The translations under genes were made by a program, and so were the position numbers. Shown piece by piece: positions 1-11,173 of a DNA stretch of 64,000 bases; position 1 is the stretch's first letter; the number at the start of each line of letters is the position of its first letter. A model generated the notes under the pieces. It made no database searches. It was not told the origin of the DNA and saw only the letters and a list, made by a program, of their open reading frames with translations. Source of the DNA: Aquimarina rhabdastrellae (GTDB lineage: Bacteria > Bacteroidota > Bacteroidia > Flavobacteriales > Flavobacteriaceae); the NCBI GenBank assembly GCA_947387485.1, contig CANDNT010000014.1, forward strand, positions 1-64,000, in the 5' to 3' direction.

Positions 1-2066
1 ACATCTGCTGAACATTGAACATTCACTGCCGCTGGATTACTCGCTGTTGGATTGGTTGTATCATTTACTGTAATCGTCTGTGTTACATTGATACTGTTTC
101 CAGCTTCGTCAGTAACACTATAGGTTCTGGTAATGACTTCTGGATTGGAATTTCCATCGCTTACATCACTTACATGCACTACAGTTATGTTTGCTGCTGC
201 CGAACAGTTATCTGCTTCGTCCGTTATTACAGTAATATCTACTGCTGGTACATCTGTTAAACATTCTACCGTTACATTTGTTGGATTACTTGCTGTTGGA
301 TCCGTAATATCATTTATCGTAATCGTTTGTGTTACATTAATACTATTTCCTGCTTCGTCTGTTACACTATAAGTTCTAGTGATTACTTCTGGATTTAAAT
401 TTCCATCGCTTACATCACTTACGTGAGTTACTGTAATATTTGCAGCCGTTGAGCAGTTATCTGCTTCGTCTGTTACTACACTAATATCTACTACTGGTAC
501 ATCTGATGAACATTCTACTGTGACATTCGCTGGATTACTTGCTGTTGGATCCGTAATATCATTAACAGTAATCGTCTGGGTTACATTGATACTGTTTCCT
601 GCTTCATCAGTAACACTATAAGTTCTGGTAATGATTTCTGGATTGGAATTTCCATCGCTTACATCACTTACGTGGGCTACGGTAATATTTGCTGCTGCCG
701 AACAGTTATCTGCTTCGTCTGTTACCACACTAATATCTACGGCAGGTATATCTGCTGAACATTCTACCGTTACATTTGCTGGATTACTAGCTGTTGGATT
801 GGTTGTATCATTTACAGTAATCGTTTGTGTTACATTGATACTGTTTCCTGCTTCATCAGTAACACTATAGGTTCTGGTAATGACTTCTGGATTTGAATTT
901 CCATCGCTTACATCACTTACGTGTGCTACTGTAATATTTGCTGCTGCCGAACAGTTATCTGCTTCGTCGGTTACCACCGTAATATCTACTGCTGGTACGT
1001 CTGCTGAACATTCTACTGTGACATTCGCTGGATTACTTGCTGTTGGATTGATAGTATCATTTATAGTAATCATTTGGGTTACATTGATACTGTTTCCTGC
1101 TTCATCAGTAACACTATAAGTTCTGGTAATTACCTCTGGATTTGAATTTCCATCGCTTACATCACTTACGTGTGCTACTGTAATATTTGCAGCCGTTGAA
1201 CAGTTATCTGCTTCGTCGGTTACCACACTAATATCTACTGCTGGTACATCTGCTGAACATTCTACTGTGACATTTGCTGGATTACTAGCCGTTGGATTCG
1301 TAGTATCATTAACCGTAATCGTTTGTGTTACATTAATACTGTTTCCAGCCTCGTCGGTTACACTATAGGTTCTAGTGATTACTTCTGGATTTGAATTTCC
1401 ATCGCTTACATCACTTACGTGCGCTACAGTTATGTTTGCTGCTGTCGAACAGTTATCTGCCTCATCTGTTACTACACTAATATCTACTGCTGGTACATCT
1501 GATGAACATTCTACTGTAACATTCGTTGGATTACTAGCCGTTGGGTTAGTTGTATCATTAACTGTAATCGTCTGGATTACATTGATACTGTTTCCTGCCT
1601 CATCGGTTACACTATAGGTTCTGGTAATGACTTCTGGATTGGAATTTCCATCGCTTACATCACTTACGTGGGCTACAGTTATGTTAGCTGCCGCACTACA
1701 GTTATCTGCTTCGTCAGTTACTACACTAATATCTACTGCTGGTACATCTGCTGAACATTCTACTGTGACATTCGCTGGATTACTAGCCGTTGGATTCGTA
1801 GTATCATTAACCGTAATCGTTCGTGTTACATTAATACTGTTTCCTGCTTCATCAGTAACACTATAAGTTCTGGTAATTACTTCTGGATTTGAGTTCCCAT
1901 CGCTTACATCATTTACGTGGGCTACGGTAATATTAGCAACCGCTGAACAATTATCTGCCTCATCTGTTACTACACTAATATCTACTGCTGGTACATCTGC
2001 TGAACATTCTACTGTGACATTTGCTGGATTACTTGCTGTTGGATCTACTGTATCTTCAACAGTTAC
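1..2066 (-). repeat. Tandem 249-bp repeats encoding HYR-like modules
   Basis: The same DNA phrase (tttccatcgcttacatca and close variants) begins at 151, 400, 649, 898, 1147, 1396, 1645 and 1894, a spacing of exactly 249 bp each time. Each unit encodes 83 residues carrying DxxxPTASNPANVTVEC, then DNCS, VSDGNSNPEVITRTYSV and DEAGNSINVT. The Cys pair per unit fits HYR/Ig-like modules. Units differ mainly by scattered substitutions and no indel is visible. The array continues beyond base 1, so the total copy number is unknown. The near-identity makes the array prone to recombination and to assembly collapse. Confidence 0.95.
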
Positions 2067-5000
2067 TGTAATGACATTTGTATCTTCTGTACACTCAACA
2101 CCATTTAATGTATTTTTATCAACTCTTTTAAAATAAGTAGTTTGTGATAAATTTCCATGGCTATAAGTCTCTGAAGTTGCTCCAGAAATATCAGAGAATC
2201 CTGCTGAGGTACTTGTAGTACTTAATTGCCATTGATAACTTAGAACACCATCACCAGAAGCAGCTGTACTTTGTGTAAAAGTCGCTGGGCTTGTATCTGG
2301 ACAAATACTTTGATCTCCTGCAATTACTCCTACAACTATCTGGCAATTGTCTCTAAAAGATAAATCACTATCCAAAGCAACTGGTGTTGGTGCTGCATCA
2401 TTATCTAAATCACCATAAATACCTTGAAGGTCTGCTATTGTTCCCGTAGTTACGGCGTCATTTACATCCCAAACAGTAGCATTATTTACAGAGTCAAATA
2501 AATCATCGATTCCATCTCCATCGGCATCGGCAAATGTGGTAATGCTATTATCTGTATCTCCATTTTCTTGAATGTCTAAAATGGTATCATCATCTGCATC
2601 TGTATCTAAATAATCCGGAGCATTTTCACCAACATTTCCATCGGTATCTACTGGTGCTAATCCTGGTCCTCCAGCGTTGGTCGTTAAGTATGCATTGTTG
2701 ACACCGTTATTGGTCACATATTGTGCTTCTGTAGTCGTCACAGGAATACTATAGGCTCCTGTTGCTTGGGCTTCTACATTATCTGAAATACCATCATTAT
2801 CTGCATCTAAATCTAAATGATTTGGAACTCCATCTCCGTCGATATCAAATCCTGCTTCGATAACTGTATTAGCGTTACCTATAGTATCTAAACTGTCATC
2901 ATCATCTAAATATAAAGGAACATTATCACCATCAGCATCCGTTAATGGGTCATTTCCTCCAGATTCTACAGTGTCTAAAATTCCATCATTATCATCATCT
3001 ATATCTAAACTATTCGCTACTGTATCTCCATCGGTATCTTCAAAGGCTGTAGCCAAAGTGAATATTCTATTATTGCTAATATCTAAAGCGGTAGTAGTTT
3101 CCCAAATATCTCCTGATACATTGGTTAAACTAATCGGAATTTCATCTGATAAATCTTGATCTCCATCACTATCATATATCAAGTGATAAGCATTTCCACC
3201 TAAAAGAATTGGCACATCGAATTCCGCATCTTCCACATCAAACTGTATTTTTACAGCTCCTACCGTTCCTGTTTCTTGAATTCTCCATTGACGTGCTAAA
3301 ATTCTATAATCACTAGGCGCACTTGTTACTGTCCAAGTTGCTGCTCCATTGTTATTTCCCCAAATAAAGAAAGAAGCATCATTTGCTAAAGCTGTTGGGA
3401 CTGAAATATCACTATGCCCAATGGTTACTATAGCATCTGTATGCAATGATTTTGACTTTATTTGTGATAAACCTTGGTTATCTTCTCTACCAATACCTGC
3501 AACGTCGTTCGCAAAACCATTACTCGTATCAAAAATAGTAGTTGCTGTTGCCGAAACATAATTGTTTTCTAAGGTAATTCCGTATTTAATAGCTAAATAC
3601 GATTCTATACGTTGTAATTCATCATTAGGTAAGGCTCTGTCATAAACAATTACCTCAGCAATGTTACCATTTAAAGTATTATTAAACGCTCCTTCTCCTT
3701 GATCGGCACCAATCTGTGTTCCTAAATCATTAAAACTTTGTACAGTGGTATTAGTCACTGGGCTCGTTTCTGCATTAATACGTAACATATTCGACTCAGT
3801 TCCTCCTGCTCCATAACGTAATGCTGCTATATAATAAGTATTTAAATCAGCTGCATTAGTAGATGCAATATAATCTCCACCAATATTTCCATCATTACTT
3901 CCGTGAAAACCTCTTAAATCATTAGCATTAGGCTGTCCTAAATCTGGTTGATAATAAAATCCATGTATGCTTTGTGTATTATCTGTCCCTGCAGAAGCAA
4001 CTAATGCATTTGGACTAGTACTACTTGTTCTACGATATACAACAAACTTACTATATGCATTGTCGTTTCCTATAAATTGCTCTGAAGTTTCAAAATAGGC
4101 TCCTCCTGGAAATGTTAATTCATCATTAAAGTTTAAGGTTTCTGAAGCTACCGTTACTTCTTCGGTTCCTGATAAATCCATCGCTATAACACTTCCTGGA
4201 TTGGATACATTATCCCATTGTGTTACTTCACTTCCCGAAAGGGTTACTCCTGTATCTGCTTTTAACCATAATTGCAAGTTATTGGCAATAGTTCCTGGCG
4301 CTAAAGCGGAAGATGCAATCGTAAAATGATCTCCATGTGACAGATCAACTGCATTAAATCTAAGTATACCATTAGTAAAAGAATCTGGTGCTATAGTGGT
4401 TACTCCTGATGAAAAGTCAGCATCCGCATTTTTTATGATTAAAGAAAAATCACTAGCATCTTGTCCTATAATGGTAGTACTATTTAAATCGAACTCTATT
4501 ACTACCGCTCCAATGTCTCCTCCTGCTCCATTTTCTGAAGCCCTCCATATTCTCTCTAATCGTTGTTGATTACCTCCTGTAGTATACGCTATTGTATTGG
4601 TATTCCCTCCATCATTTCCTATGACTAAGAACTGAAAATCTGATGTAAAAGTGTTGGTATTGGCTGCATTGGTCGCTTCAATATTTCCTAATCCCATACG
4701 AACAATTGCTCCTGTATTTACAGATTTGGCTTGACGCTTTTCTAAATCTGACTGATCATCTCTTCCTATTAAAATAATATCATTAGCATAACTAGCAAAA
4801 CTTCCATCTATATCAAAAATCACATTATCATCACTTGATACATAATTATGATTTAATGTTATTCCATATTTTCCTGCTAAATAAGAAGCAACTTTTAAAT
4901 CATCTTGCGTATTTAATACTACTCCATATAGAACAACTTCGGCTACATCTCCTACAAGAGCATTTGAAGCTGTACCATCTTGTTGATGTCTATATCCCAA

Positions 5001-8000
5001 AGACATTTGATCTAGTACTGCTTCTAACTCTCCTGTAAATGTGGTGGTGTTTACTGCACTTCCATTTCTAAAGTTGGTTAATTCCCAATTAAAACTTCCT
5101 GTATCAGCTCTTTTGGCTACTATTAAAGAAGGTTTTGTTACATCTAATCCTCCACTAAGCGTTTCGGTTGCTCCTGCTATAGTACGTTGAGCTACTGCTC
5201 CATCTATAGTAAACTCTGGATTTATACCTTCTTCGGGTAAAGTTAAATCTGCTTCATGAGCTAATACGGTACCATCAGACGTTCCTTTTACTATCATCCA
5301 AATGGTGAGCAGGTTATTTGGAAACAGAATATTTCGATCACTTTCAAACAACCCTTGTGTTCCGTCAAAAGATATTACTGGTTGATAGCTGAATAAGGCA
5401 TCTGAATCTGTATTTAACGTAGGTCCTCCATTAATTCCTGTTGCTAGACCAGTATTTTCAAAATCAACCCCAGATCCTGATTGATCTTTCCATAAGTTAA
5501 CTTCACTTCCAGAGGTGGTTACATCTTTATCTGCTTTAATCCATAATTTAATACTTGATGCAACTCCTCCAGGAGCAATAGAAGTTCCTAAGGCATAGGA
5601 ACCTACTATTGCACTTACTTCTGCTTCATAATAATAGGTAGTGTTACTTATTTCTGTAGCAATTCCTGAATTTATTCTTGATTGTTGTTCAAAGTTAAGC
5701 CCTGCTGCCGGTGTAACTCCAGCATCATATCTATATAAGGATAGTGATCCTAAAAATTCTTCATCTGTATTTCCCGTTTTATTAGCAGCTATTTTTAAGC
5801 TTTGTAATTCGGCTTGACTTAAAAAGAGTTTAATTCTCGCTTTACCATTTGCTCCAGTATTTGTGATATTCCATCGTCTTGTTAAAAACGCAAATGGATT
5901 AATCGTAATATGGGTAGGATCTATGATAGTACTGACTGTTACATCTCCTAGTATTTCTGTATCTGTATCACTCAATCCATCTTGAATAGCTACTTGAGGT
6001 AATCTAGATTCAAAAGCAACTTGATTACTACGATCGCCACCATTCATTACATAAACATGTCCTTGTATATTATTAAAGGTATAGGTTTCTGTATCACCGT
6101 TAACAGCTAAGCTTTTTCCTAGAAGTGATGGAACTTTAATGGGGGTTACATCATCTAATACTGTTCCATCATTATATCCTCCTGGGCAATCAAAATATCT
6201 AAAATTGGTAATTTCTACATCTGTAGTTTCTGTTGCTGTAAATATAAATACGCCATTTGTCGTATCTCCATCTGATAAGTCGTCTTGAGTTACTGGTCCA
6301 GTAGGCGTAGTAAATTCTATTTGATATGGTCCTGTATTATTTAATGTAATCTGATATCCTGTAGCTACCTCATCTCCTACATTATGGTGAAGGTCTACCG
6401 CATCGGTCATAGTAATCTGAGCTGGAGTTGAGGCTGCAGTAAAATCCCAACTTGTTCCTACAGGTGGAGCAGCTGTAGCTCCTGCTAAACCATTATAAGT
6501 ACTTACATTATTAGTTTTAAAAGGAACTCCAGTCGCTTGAATATCTTGAACATTAATATTACAAACAAATATGTTTCCACCACTAGCCTTTACAAAATTA
6601 TGTAAACTCCCATTCAGTCCAGACTGCATATTTAAAAAGGCGTTTAGATCTCCGTTTTTTTCTAGATTCCCATCTGGAAGAATCGTAGTAGTTTCTCCCT
6701 GTTTAAATACATGGTTTCGATCAGTTTTTAAGTTTAAAAAATTCACAGAAAAACTATCATTTGCATTAAGTATTCCTTCAACTGTTAAACGTCCGCTTAC
6801 GATATTAGAATCATTAAGTTCAAAAGTTCTACTTTGTCCTATATCTGTTGATATAAATGTAACATCATTGTATGTAAGTCCTCCTCCAAAAAAGAAGTTT
6901 CCTCCTGAATTATTATTACCTGTATTAGTTCTTACCTCAATTAAAGATGATTCACTATTAAAATCTATACTAGTTCCATCTTGGACTCGCCAAGAAGCTC
7001 GTGGTTGATTACTACTTCCTAATCTTCTAATATTTTTTAAAATTATCGTTGAATTGGATATATTAATTTTTTTAGGAGTTGTAGATAACAACCAAAATGT
7101 ACCTGCTTCAATATTATTACCATTTGTATGTAGCTCTCCATCATTGATAGCTACATGAGCTCCTCCAGTAAAACTATCTTTTATTGAAGCTATTCCTCCA
7201 TTAAAGTTTATAAAACCATTTATAGCTTTGTCTTTAAAATTAACATGAATAGAATCAGTACTACTAAAATTTATTTGGCTCGCTGCATTTATATTAGTAT
7301 TCATTTGATTAGCCAACTTAACTCTACTCGAAATATTAAGTCTGGCAGTATTGTCCATTTGAAAGGTCATATTCGTAGGAATTGCTTCCGCCCCCGTTTC
7401 TACCCATTCTATAGCTTTAACCGATTGATTTGTATTGATAATTACATTCATAGGTGATCCATTACCCGATTTATTATCAAATACAACAGAATCCAGAGCT
7501 GTTGGAATACAACCTCCTGCTGCAGCTTGTCCAAAATCATCAGATTTGTTTATAGCCCAATATTTAGGATTGGTCCAATTACCTGTATAAGAGTTATCGT
7601 CAGGATTAGGACGCCAATAAAAGGTTTTTGCTGTAGCCGAACCAATAATAACATTGGTATTATTCCCTCCATCTATTACATTTTGTATCGATAAATCTAA
7701 TGGATTAGTATCTCCTATATAATTAATATCAGATATAGTTGCAAAGTCTAATTTAGTATTACTATTGTTAGGAGTATTTAAATCAAATTGTACTCCATTA
7801 TCACTTTTTATTGTTGGTGCAGATCCACAACCAGTACCTGCTGCATCTAAACCTCCAACCGTTACCGTTGTAGCATTATTAAACGTATGAGTATCGTCTG
7901 ATAAGATTAGATTTCCTGTAACATTAACCGCTCCAGGAGAAGTTATTAATCTACCATTAATGGTTGCATCTCCATCTACTCTAAGATTACTATTCCCTGC

Positions 8001-9950
8001 ACTACCATTAATAACAAAATCTATATTAGGATTTGTTTGTATAAAGGTCGGAAACTGTGTAGGAGAAAAACGGTGTTGAAAATTTCCTGTAGCTTCTGCT
8101 CTATAAACAGAATTACTATTATAAATTAAAACGATACGATAATAAATTGCTAATCCTGATGCTTCATTAACTATGGTAGCATCTTCCATATTAATGGTTC
8201 CTGGAAATTGAATTCCTCCTGTACCAAAACGTAATTCTCTATTATTTCCACCAATATTATAACTTCTTTGGACATCACGAGACATATGGAATCTTTTAAT
8301 ATATACTTTATCTGAATCCTGATTATATGTAGCTCTGAAACCAAATGAAAAAAAAGTATTAGACATCGCCCTATTATCTGCTCCATTTTTAAAATCTAAT
8401 CTTCCATCTACTTGATCTAATAATATTATAGTTTTATCATAAGATATGGTACTTTTCATATTCTTATCTAAAATAAGATTTCCTCCAAGGTTTAGGTTAT
8501 GAGTTCCCACCCAATCAATATCTACTTGATCAAGACCATCCCAAGTCATATTATTACAATAAGCAGTATTTCCTAATATATTCATGACTTGCCCGTCTCC
8601 ATCAAAAGAGTTTTCATCAAAGAATACATTGTCTTCAATTCTTGGAGCACAATCAATACCATCAACTAAAGGAGTTCCTCCAGAAGTTAAAGACCAATTA
8701 CTAACGGTATGCCAACTACCTGTATTTCCAATCCAAAACAAATCTCTTGCAACTGCATTTTCATTAATCACCCAATTTTGGTTTCCTCCATCATCTCTTC
8801 CTTCATTTACTACAATACTTGGACTCGCTGATACTCCGTTTACTCGAGCAATAATCCCTTCTAACCATAAGCGTTCAAAACTAGTAGGATGACTAGTAAA
8901 ATCGATTATAGCAGTTGGATATGAAGTTGAAACAAAAGCATGTTTTAAACATGAAGAACCTGTAATATTAATTTGATCAACTTCTAATGTATTTCTTGAT
9001 AAATTGGAGTTAAAACCATATTCTAAATTTAAAGTCCCAATCCTCATACGTTTTGAAGCTCCAGATTGTAAACTAATGGACTTGGCTGTATAGGTATTAA
9101 TTTTTACGTTTCCTATAATATCAACAACAGCTGCACTTGTATTAGGTACATTTACCTCAGTATACTCTATATTATGAGGTGAGGTACTTGGCATTTGATG
9201 CCTAAATGTCATTAATGACGTTCTATTTAAATTTACCGTGGGTGATCCTGATAACTCAACGTATTCTCCTAATATTGACCAACTTCGTTGAGCTATATTA
9301 AAGGTAGCATTTCCAAATTTTAAGCTTCTATCAATAGTAGTACTTCCTCCAGCGCTAAAATTAAAATTTATATTAAAGGTTTGACTATTAAAATCTACAC
9401 TTCCTCCAGAAACAACTAAGTTACGAGAACTTATAGTAGTTAATCCACTATTAAAAATCCATTCTCCACCATTACCATTAAATGTAATATGAGATGGAAT
9501 TTTTTGATCGCTAAAATTTAAGGTATTTCCTATTGTTGTTGCTCTAAAGGTTATACCTCCTGTATGACTATAATTTAAACCTGTTGATTCTGCTAATAAA
9601 TTTATTCCTCCGAATAATGTAAGCTCTCCATTACCATTAATTAGTACAGAAGTAGCGTTTCCTTTATCATTAAATAAAAATGATCTAGCCTGCACAGCCG
9701 AATTTAAAGTGATAGTATACGCTTGTGCATTTTGAAAACTTCCTGCGTTAAAAATAACATCATTTGCTGCTGAAGGTGGAGATAAACTAGTTGTAATGGA
9801 TGCTGTTGGATCTGTTGTACTCCAGTTATTTGCATTAGTCCAATTGTTATCAGCTCCTTGTCCACTCCACCATAAAGTCTGAGCAGTCATACCAGATAAG
9901 CCAAACACAATGAAGACTATAAATAAAATTTGTTTAGTAATTTTTTTCAT
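1..9950 (-). CDS. Giant exported repeat protein, 5' part (runs off left edge)
   Basis: The frame opens at an ATG at 9950 and stays open to base 1, giving more than 3,316 residues without a stop; the C-terminus lies outside the window. Residues 1-23 form a signal peptide ending in MTAQ. Three Trp-rich blocks of the type WWSGQGADNNW, each opening an array of short beta-strand sequence, lie near residues 24, 400 and 777. Two LamG-like modules, opening LWIKAD and LWLKAD near 1467 and 1887, are each followed by a block containing YGITL (near 1690 and 2118). Asp-rich thrombospondin type 3-like calcium repeats fill about 2294-2535. An Ig-like segment follows, then HYR-like 83-residue repeats from about 2629 onward. 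This domain set is known from flavobacterial surface proteins secreted by type IX secretion, but the sorting domain would be off-window. A role in adhesion or gliding is inference only. The gene stands alone behind a 1.2-kb gene-free region. Confidence 0.9.
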   Translation of the reverse strand, partial: MKKITKQILFIVFIVFGLSGMTAQTLWWSGQGADNNWTNANNWSTTDPTASITTSLSPPSAANDVIFNAGSFQNAQAYTITLNSAVQARSFLFNDKGNATSVLINGNGELTLFGGINLLAESTGLNYSHTGGITFRATTIGNTLNFSDQKIPSHITFNGNGGEWIFNSGLTTISSRNLVVSGGSVDFNSQTFNINFNFSAGGSTTIDRSLKFGNATFNIAQRSWSILGEYVELSGSPTVNLNRTSLMTFRHQMPSTSPHNIEYTEVNVPNTSAAVVDIIGNVKINTYTAKSISLQSGASKRMRIGTLNLEYGFNSNLSRNTLEVDQINITGSSCLKHAFVSTSYPTAIIDFTSHPTSFERLWLEGIIARVNGVSASPSIVVNEGRDDGGNQNWVINENAVARDLFWIGNTGSWHTVSNWSLTSGGTPLVDGIDCAPRIEDNVFFDENSFDGDGQVMNILGNTAYCNNMTWDGLDQVDIDWVGTHNLNLGGNLILDKNMKSTISYDKTIILLDQVDGRLDFKNGADNRAMSNTFFSFGFRATYNQDSDKVYIKRFHMSRDVQRSYNIGGNNRELRFGTGGIQFPGTINMEDATIVNEASGLAIYYRIVLIYNSNSVYRAEATGNFQHRFSPTQFPTFIQTNPNIDFVINGSAGNSNLRVDGDATINGRLITSPGAVNVTGNLILSDDTHTFNNATTVTVGGLDAAGTGCGSAPTIKSDNGVQFDLNTPNNSNTKLDFATISDINYIGDTNPLDLSIQNVIDGGNNTNVIIGSATAKTFYWRPNPDDNSYTGNWTNPKYWAINKSDDFGQAAAGGCIPTALDSVVFDNKSGNGSPMNVIINTNQSVKAIEWVETGAEAIPTNMTFQMDNTARLNISSRVKLANQMNTNINAASQINFSSTDSIHVNFKDKAINGFINFNGGIASIKDSFTGGAHVAINDGELHTNGNNIEAGTFWLLSTTPKKINISNSTIILKNIRRLGSSNQPRASWRVQDGTSIDFNSESSLIEVRTNTGNNNSGGNFFFGGGLTYNDVTFISTDIGQSRTFELNDSNIVSGRLTVEGILNANDSFSVNFLNLKTDRNHVFKQGETTTILPDGNLEKNGDLNAFLNMQSGLNGSLHNFVKASGGNIFVCNINVQDIQATGVPFKTNNVSTYNGLAGATAAPPVGTSWDFTAASTPAQITMTDAVDLHHNVGDEVATGYQITLNNTGPYQIEFTTPTGPVTQDDLSDGDTTNGVFIFTATETTDVEITNFRYFDCPGGYNDGTVLDDVTPIKVPSLLGKSLAVNGDTETYTFNNIQGHVYVMNGGDRSNQVAFESRLPQVAIQDGLSDTDTEILGDVTVSTIIDPTHITINPFAFLTRRWNITNTGANGKARIKLFLSQAELQSLKIAANKTGNTDEEFLGSLSLYRYDAGVTPAAGLNFEQQSRINSGIATEISNTTYYYEAEVSAIVGSYALGTSIAPGGVASSIKLWIKADKDVTTSGSEVNLWKDQSGSGVDFENTGLATGINGGPTLNTDSDALFSYQPVISFDGTQGLFESDRNILFPNNLLTIWMIVKGTSDGTVLAHEADLTLPEEGINPEFTIDGAVAQRTIAGATETLSGGLDVTKPSLIVAKRADTGSFNWELTNFRNGSAVNTTTFTGELEAVLDQMSLGYRHQQDGTASNALVGDVAEVVLYGVVLNTQDDLKVASYLAGKYGITLNHNYVSSDDNVIFDIDGSFASYANDIILIGRDDQSDLEKRQAKSVNTGAIVRMGLGNIEATNAANTNTFTSDFQFLVIGNDGGNTNTIAYTTGGNQQRLERIWRASENGAGGDIGAVVIEFDLNSTTIIGQDASDFSLIIKNADADFSSGVTTIAPDSFTNGILRFNAVDLSHGDHFTIASSALAPGTIANNLQLWLKADTGVTLSGSEVTQWDNVSNPGSVIAMDLSGTEEVTVASETLNFNDELTFPGGAYFETSEQFIGNDNAYSKFVVYRRTSSTSPNALVASAGTDNTQSIHGFYYQPDLGQPNANDLRGFHGSNDGNIGGDYIASTNAADLNTYYIAALRYGAGGTESNMLRINAETSPVTNTTVQSFNDLGTQIGADQGEGAFNNTLNGNIAEVIVYDRALPNDELQRIESYLAIKYGITLENNYVSATATTIFDTSNGFANDVAGIGREDNQGLSQIKSKSLHTDAIVTIGHSDISVPTALANDASFFIWGNNNGAATWTVTSAPSDYRILARQWRIQETGTVGAVKIQFDVEDAEFDVPILLGGNAYHLIYDSDGDQDLSDEIPISLTNVSGDIWETTTALDISNNRIFTLATAFEDTDGDTVANSLDIDDDNDGILDTVESGGNDPLTDADGDNVPLYLDDDDSLDTIGNANTVIEAGFDIDGDGVPNHLDLDADNDGISDNVEAQATGAYSIPVTTTEAQYVTNNGVNNAYLTTNAGGPGLAPVDTDGNVGENAPDYLDTDADDDTILDIQENGDTDNSITTFADADGDGIDDLFDSVNNATVWDVNDAVTTGTIADLQGIYGDLDNDAAPTPVALDSDLSFRDNCQIVVGVIAGDQSICPDTSPATFTQSTAASGDGVLSYQWQLSTTSTSAGFSDISGATSETYSHGNLSQTTYFKRVDKNTLNGVECTEDTNVITVTVEDTVDPTASNPANVTVECSADVPAVDISVVTDEADNCSAVANITVAHVNDVSDGNSNPEVITRTYSVTDEAGNSINVTRTITVNDTTNPTASNPANVTVECSADVPAVDISVVTDEADNCSAAANITVAHVSDVSDGNSNPEVITRTYSVTDEAGNSINVIQTITVNDTTNPTASNPTNVTVECSSDVPAVDISVVTDEADNCSTAANITVAHVSDVSDGNSNPEVITRTYSVTDEAGNSINVTQTITVNDTTNPTASNPANVTVECSADVPAVDISVVTDEADNCSTAANITVAHVSDVSDGNSNPEVITRTYSVTDEAGNSINVTQMITINDTINPTASNPANVTVECSADVPAVDITVVTDEADNCSAAANITVAHVSDVSDGNSNPEVITRTYSVTDEAGNSINVTQTITVNDTTNPTASNPANVTVECSADIPAVDISVVTDEADNCSAAANITVAHVSDVSDGNSNPEIITRTYSVTDEAGNSINVTQTITVNDITDPTASNPANVTVECSSDVPVVDISVVTDEADNCSTAANITVTHVSDVSDGNLNPEVITRTYSVTDEAGNSINVTQTITINDITDPTASNPTNVTVECLTDVPAVDITVITDEADNCSAAANITVVHVSDVSDGNSNPEVITRTYSVTDEAGNSINVTQTITVNDTTNPTASNPAAVNVQCSAD

Positions 9951-11173
9951 GGCATCTTAATTAATTTAATTATGTTGTTATTTGGGGTATTAAGAGTTGT
10001 TCTATTCATTACTTATTCGCAAACAATAACAGTGGTATCTCCTTCATTTTAGGATGTAGTTATCCTGTTCGCTCATTTTTATGTCTTTTATAGATGGCGA
10101 AATTTGTAGTATCTCAATATATGGTATAAATCACCTTATAGTTCTTGATACGATATCAACTATTGTTTATTAGTTTTTTGTATGTGAGTTGGGTATGTAC
10201 TGTTGTTTAGAATTGAATTGTTTTCTAAGTGATACGATTATCTTTTCTATATTCTCTATCTTTTATCAAAAAAGCAGCTTATACCAATGGTATATTTCTT
10301 TTTTAATAATTGCTACATTAAAACAACTTACGTTGTTCTTTTTTTATCATTTCTTTCTATTCTTCTGACTTCTGTTTTGAGTTTAAGAAAGCCAAAAAAT
10401 ATCATGATTTTAATTAATAAGTGTTTTGGTTGTGAAGGTATAAGAGTAGCGTAGTTTTTTGATTCCATAAGTAATAATGTTTTATAATATAGGTTTGATT
10501 TGTTGTTCTATTTTTTTAGGTGTTTTAATTATTGTTATTTACACCATTCTAGAACTTTTGGGTTACCTAAAATTGTGTATTTAGTCTGGTAAATCCAAAA
10601 AAAAACACTCTACTTTTTCTCTACATACCGTAAAATAAAAAATACAAAAACTTAAAAATCAACAAACTACAATTGTTATTAAAAAATACAGAAAACAATT
10701 ACTTTTTAACTTAAAAACATACTTTTTGTCTATAAAAAAGTGTTTTACATCGATATTTTCGTTACAAAAAACAGCATAAAAATGTAATTTTAAATGATTA
10801 AAACTTCTTACTTATAGTATTTTATAAATTCTTTTCTTCTTCTATAAAACCATACTGATTTCCAAAAAAAGCAACCTCTATTTATGTCTTATTTTAGAGT
10901 TTTAAACCTCTCTTCATTAAAAACATTTTCTTCCTAAAATAAACTTCTAAAACTTTATTTTTTGACACTTTACTATAATACTTTTTGATTTTTTAAATAG
11001 TATGCTTCTTTTCTTAATTATGCTTAGCTTTTAATGGCTTTTTCCCTAATTTATGCTAAAGCTCTTTTTATGGTATTTATATTGTGATCTTTATTTTATA
11101 CATCTGTTCACGACACATAAAACAAACACTTTTATTTATTACTATTTTTTAATTGTATGGAAAGATTATTTAT
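9951..11173. other. Gene-free AT-rich region upstream of the giant gene
   Basis: About 1.2 kb with no supportable coding frame on either strand. It is extremely AT-rich with many A and T runs. The one clear local structure is an interrupted palindrome, TATACC-AAT-GGTATA, at 10280-10294. It must contain the promoter and 5' leader of the giant gene and the 3' end of the TPR-HTH transcript, but I could not place a convincing -33/-7 pair or terminator. Confidence 0.5.

Noticed and set aside
133..1866. Series of 79-80 residue plus-strand frames each starting MTSGLEFPSLTSLT
   Set aside because: They are antisense shadows of the 249-bp repeats of the giant minus-strand gene; the minus frame is open for the whole 9,950 bp and has recognisable domains.
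6571..7008. 145-residue plus-strand open frame
   Set aside because: Antisense to the giant gene, no recognisable motif and unlikely composition; the minus frame reads as a continuous beta-rich repeat.
10280..10294. Interrupted palindrome TATACC-AAT-GGTATA as a regulatory site for the giant gene
   Set aside because: Short AT-rich palindromes are expected by chance in this composition and no second copy was seen; noted only.
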